Shown here: in pieces, positions 61,427 through 64,000 of the stretch
Layout: every line of letters begins with the position of its first letter
Position numbering within the stretch: position 1 is the stretch's first letter
Source of the DNA: Sphingomonas hylomeconis
GTDB taxonomy: Bacteria; Pseudomonadota; Alphaproteobacteria; Sphingomonadales; Sphingomonadaceae
Direction: 5' to 3'
Assembly: GCF_025370105.1 (NCBI RefSeq)
Contig: NZ_JANQBK010000003.1
Location: 124,001 to 188,000, forward strand
Length of the DNA: 64,000 nucleotides
Notes under the pieces: model-generated
Databases searched by the model: none
The model's input: only the letters and a program-made list of their open reading frames with translations
What the model was told of the DNA's origin: nothing
Made by a program: the position numbers and the translations under genes

Positions 61427-61858
61427 ATGCTTACCCAGCGTTCCCGTTATGCCCTGCGCGCCATGCTGTTCCTGGCCGAAGCGCCCCCCGGTGGTCCGCC
61501 GATTCCGATGAACCGGATCGCTGCGAACGCGAACGTGCCGCGCAAATTCCTCGAACTGATCCTTGCAGACCTGCGCGAGGCGGGCTTCCTGCACAGCCAT
61601 CGCGGCAAGATGGGCGGCTATTGCCTGTCGCGCCCGACACACCTGATTTCGCTCGGCGAGATCATCCGCGTGATCGAAGGGCCGCTCGCCTTGGTGCCGT
61701 GCGTCAGCCGTACCGCCTATCGCTCGTGCAACGATTGCCAGGATGAGGCGACCTGCGCGATCCGCCACGCGATGATGCGCGTGCGCGACGAAACGGCGCG
61801 CATCCTCGACGGCACCAGCCTGGCGGATGCCGCGGCGGACGAACTGGCGGCGGCGTAA
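61427..61858 (+). CDS. Rrf2-family transcriptional regulator
   Basis: 143 residues. N-terminal winged helix (LTQRSRYALRAMLFLAE, MNRIAANANVPRKFLELILADLREAGFLHSHRGKMGGYCLSRP) with the Rrf2 pattern. The cluster-binding loop has four cysteines (VPCVSRTAYRSCNDCQDEATC) near residues 90-110, so an iron-sulfur-sensing role (IscR/RsrR/RirA type) is plausible; CymR-type members without a cluster control cysteine synthesis. It follows the cys operon and the divergent tmRNA, so sulfur-related control is possible but not shown. Confidence 0.88.
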   Translation: MLTQRSRYALRAMLFLAEAPPGGPPIPMNRIAANANVPRKFLELILADLREAGFLHSHRGKMGGYCLSRPTHLISLGEIIRVIEGPLALVPCVSRTAYRSCNDCQDEATCAIRHAMMRVRDETARILDGTSLADAAADELAAA

Positions 61859-61865
61859 GGTAATA

Positions 61866-61956
61866 CCGTCATCCTGAACCTGTTTCAGGATCCATCGCGC
61901 CTCACGTCCGATCGCCAATGAGGCGCGATGGATCCTGACTTTCGTCAGGATGACGG
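61866..61956 (+). repeat. 91-bp imperfect palindromic repeat, copy 2
   Basis: Second copy of the element at 60887-60977, same length, a few substitutions (for example CCTGAACCTGTTTCAGG against TTGAACTAGATTCAGG). Its right end overlaps the mscL gene: the last codons and the TGA of mscL are supplied by the repeat. It lies 8 bp after the Rrf2 stop. Confidence 0.85.
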
Positions 61957-62400
61957 CATTGTATTGGCACGCGCCTGGCGCAATTCGTCCCGGATGTCGC
62001 GCAGCAAGGCGATATCCGCCGGCTCGACTGCCGGCGCCACTGGCTTCTCTTCCGGCTTGGGCATCAGCCGGTTGACCAGCCGGATCAGCAGGAAGATGAT
62101 GAACGCCAGGATCAGGAAATTGACCGCCGCGGTGACGAACGCGCCATAGCCGAACACCGGCACGCCGGCTTTCTTCAGCGCGGCATAATCGGACGAGCCG
62201 ACCAACGCCGGCGGCACTTCGCCCAGCACGACGAAATAGCTCGAGAAGTCCAGCCCGCCGAAGATCCGGCCGATGATCGGCATGATCACGTCTTCGGTGA
62301 GCGACGTGACGATCTTGCCGAACGCCGCGCCGATGATCACCGCGACCGCCAGGTCGAGCACGTTGCCGCGCGCGATGAACGTCTTGAACTCCTTGAACAT
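61945..62400 (-). CDS. mscL: Large-conductance mechanosensitive channel
   Basis: 151 residues. [44 protein letters not shown] is the MscL N-terminal amphipathic helix and pore helix; the second helix is [28 protein letters not shown]. The C-terminal helix bundle segment ([17 protein letters not shown]) follows. The terminal residues PSS and stop arise from the palindromic repeat that starts at 61956 on this strand. The pentameric channel releases osmolytes on hypo-osmotic shock. Confidence 0.95.
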   Translation of the reverse strand: MFKEFKTFIARGNVLDLAVAVIIGAAFGKIVTSLTEDVIMPIIGRIFGGLDFSSYFVVLGEVPPALVGSSDYAALKKAGVPVFGYGAFVTAAVNFLILAFIIFLLIRLVNRLMPKPEEKPVAPAVEPADIALLRDIRDELRQARANTMPSS

Positions 62401-62482
62401 GCCGCCACGCCTCCCGATTTTGCTTAGCGTTGTGCATGCTACGCGCCTATCAGGGCGCTTGCCAAGGCTTGGAGGGAAACAG

Positions 62483-63061
62483 ATGAACTATCGTGCCATG
62501 TTCGCAATGATGTCCGTCGTGCTGCTGTCCGCCTGCGGAATCAACAGCGTGCCGACCGCCGAGGAGAATGCCAAGGCGCGCTGGGCCGACGTGCAGAACC
62601 AGTATCAGCGCCGGGCCGATCTCATCCCCAATCTCGTCTCCACCGTGAAGGCGGCGGGCGCGCAGGAGAAGGACATTCTCGTCCAGGTGACGCAGGCGCG
62701 CGGCGCGGCGAGCCAGGTCAGATTGTCCGGCGAGCAGCTGAGCGATCCTGCCGCGGTGGCCAATTTCGAACGCGCGCAGAATGCCGTGACGCTGTCGCTG
62801 CAGCGGCTGCAGGAGGCCTACCCCGAGCTCAAGAGCCAGGGCAACTACACCACGCTGATGAGCCAGCTCGAAGGCACCGAGAACCGCATCACCATCGCGC
62901 GCAACGACTACAATACCGCGGTGCAGGCCTATAACACGCGCATCCGCACCTTCCCCGACGCGATCGGCGCCAAGGTGTTCTACGGCGCCAAGCCGCTGGT
63001 GCCGTTCCAGGCGACCACGCCGGGCGCCGAGACCGCGCCGACGGTGAACTTCGGTAGCTGA
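62483..63061 (+). CDS. LemA-family lipoprotein
   Basis: 192 residues with GGAGGG before ATG 62483. Lipobox LLSACG after [13 protein letters not shown] (lipid-modified Cys about 16). The LemA core [51 protein letters not shown] is characteristic, and the chain ends [24 protein letters not shown]. LemA genes usually sit with TPM-domain genes, as here (53-bp gap). Function is not established; a membrane-stress role is proposed for such pairs. Confidence 0.9.
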   Translation: MNYRAMFAMMSVVLLSACGINSVPTAEENAKARWADVQNQYQRRADLIPNLVSTVKAAGAQEKDILVQVTQARGAASQVRLSGEQLSDPAAVANFERAQNAVTLSLQRLQEAYPELKSQGNYTTLMSQLEGTENRITIARNDYNTAVQAYNTRIRTFPDAIGAKVFYGAKPLVPFQATTPGAETAPTVNFGS

Positions 63062-63113
63062 CGCCCCGGGGCCGCTGTCGGGCGGCCCCTTCCTCCAGTC
63101 GGAAGGCCAAGGC

Positions 63114-64000
63114 GTGTCCCGTCCATCGGCTCGCAATTCGATGTTCCTCGCCGTGCAGCGCCTGTGTGCGATGGTGGCGCTCGCGCTGTGCCTGCTCGCC
63201 GCGCCGGCCCAGGCGCAGACCTTCCCCAAATTTACCGGGCTGGTGGTCGACGACGCCAACGTTCTGCCGCCCGCCGTCGAGGCGGACCTGACCGCCAAGC
63301 TGGAGGCGCTCCAGAAGGATACCAACCGGCAGGTCGTGGTTGCGACGATCAACGACCTGCAGGGCTATCCGCTCGAAGACTATGGCTACAAGCTCGGCCG
63401 GGCCTGGGGCGTCGGCCTAAAGAACGCCGATAACGGCGTGGTCATCTTCCTCGCGCCGAACAATCCCGTCGGGCAGCGCGGGCCGCGGATCGAGGTCGGG
63501 CGCGGGCTCGAGCCGATCCTGACCGATGCGCTGAGCAGCGTGATCATCAACCAGCAGATGATGCCGCGGCTGCGCGACGGCGGCGACATTGCCGGCGCGC
63601 TTACCGCCGGTACCGATGCGGTGATCGCGCAGTTGCGCGCCTCGCCCGAAGAGGCGCAGGCCAAGGTCGATGCCGCGGTCGCAGCGTTCGACAAGGCGCA
63701 GCCGCGCGCGCGCAGCAGCGGGGGCGGGATCCCGCTCGGCCTGATCTTCTGGGCGCTCGTGCTGGGCTTTGTCGCGCTGTCCTTCCTGCGCCGTCGCGGT
63801 GGCCGCGGACAGCGCTATCGCGGCGACGATCGCGGCAGCGGCGTGTTGCCGGTCGTGCTCTGGTCGATCGCCAACGAAATCGGCAACAGCGCGCTGCGCG
63901 GTGGCGGTGGCGGCGGCGGCTGGGGTGGTGGCAGCAGCGGTGGCGGTGGCTGGGGCGGCGGCGGCTTTACCGGCGGCGGCGGCGGATCGTTCGGAGGCGG
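63114..64000 (+). CDS. TPM-domain (YgcG-like) protein, truncated by the window end
   Basis: GTG 63114 has GGAAGG 7 bp upstream; ATG 63141 is the alternative, nine codons in. Signal peptide MFLAVQRLCAMVALALCLLAAPAQAQ. The TPM domain (about 35-180) shows FTGLVVDDANVLPPAVEADLTAKLEALQKDTNRQVVVATINDLQG and the conserved RIEVGRGLEPILTD. One membrane helix (LGLIFWALVLGFVALSFL) follows, then a basic segment and a glycine-rich tail (RGGGGGGGWGGGSSGGG) that runs off the window. Typical partner of LemA. Confidence 0.9.
   Translation, partial: MSRPSARNSMFLAVQRLCAMVALALCLLAAPAQAQTFPKFTGLVVDDANVLPPAVEADLTAKLEALQKDTNRQVVVATINDLQGYPLEDYGYKLGRAWGVGLKNADNGVVIFLAPNNPVGQRGPRIEVGRGLEPILTDALSSVIINQQMMPRLRDGGDIAGALTAGTDAVIAQLRASPEEAQAKVDAAVAAFDKAQPRARSSGGGIPLGLIFWALVLGFVALSFLRRRGGRGQRYRGDDRGSGVLPVVLWSIANEIGNSALRGGGGGGGWGGGSSGGGGWGGGGFTGGGGGSFGG

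Overview
The window looks like a chromosomal segment of a GC-rich alphaproteobacterium, most likely Sphingomonas or a close sphingomonad. The support is: several TonB-dependent receptors, a FecI-FecR pair, a perfect EcfG-type promoter (GGAAC-N16-CGTT), a circularly permuted two-piece tmRNA of the alphaproteobacterial kind, and a CysD-CysNC sulfate activation operon. Codon usage is uniformly GC-rich, so long antisense shadow reading frames are everywhere and were left out. No rRNA, tRNA, CRISPR array, transposase or prophage was found.

Layout. 1-4806 (minus): an edge-truncated secreted beta-repeat protein and an ECF sigma factor / FecR / STN-type TonB receptor cell-surface signalling cassette. 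5135-8867: a MocR-type regulator followed by a tight operon (SDR, membrane protein, AhpD-like protein, GST); the motif CTTGGC recurs in front of both. 9502-19064: a catabolic island for esters or 2-hydroxy acids (FMN alpha-hydroxy-acid oxidase, type-B carboxylesterase, TonB receptor, FAD 2-hydroxyacid dehydrogenase, MFS, AraC and FadR-type regulators), with paired palindromes CCTATCnGATAGG before the receptor and before the regulators. 19121-23290: a type I secretion-like TolC/HlyD/ABC set whose ABC protein has lost all its ATPase motifs. 23468-33194: mostly housekeeping genes (small exported protein, metallophosphoesterase, HhH protein, glutamine amidotransferase, M1 aminopeptidase, ClC, DUF389, DUF2254). 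33243-34798: a LOV-domain HWE histidine kinase and single-domain response regulator behind a symmetric EcfG promoter.

35258-44261 is the most interesting region: an apparent RiPP (ribosomally made, modified peptide) locus. A 98-residue peptide with 12 cysteines in a heptad array (CAATAAK/R) is followed by a DUF692/MNIO enzyme, an HvfC/MbnC-like partner, a radical-SAM-remnant/methyltransferase fusion and a HemN-like radical SAM gene broken by one frameshift. The preceding operon has a mini HU-like protein, an RRE-like domain fused to a heme-oxygenase-like diiron protein, a CmoA-like carboxy-SAM synthase homologue and another methyltransferase. The idea that these genes modify the cysteine-heptad peptide is inference from family knowledge and gene order.

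44253-51062: a second FMN hydroxy-acid oxidase, a GH130-like protein, an MFS exporter, an HTH protein and an MscS-type channel. 51122-54166: GNAT, DUF6916-like protein, tail-collar (MdpB-like) protein and a sulfotransferase-like protein with a Nif11-like N-terminus. 54247-64000: DUF885 protein, SBF-like transporter, cysD-cysNC-cysQ, tmRNA, Rrf2 regulator, mscL, a LemA protein and an edge-truncated TPM-domain protein. Two copies of a 91-bp palindromic repeat flank the tmRNA/Rrf2 stretch, and a different palindromic repeat sits in frame inside cysN.
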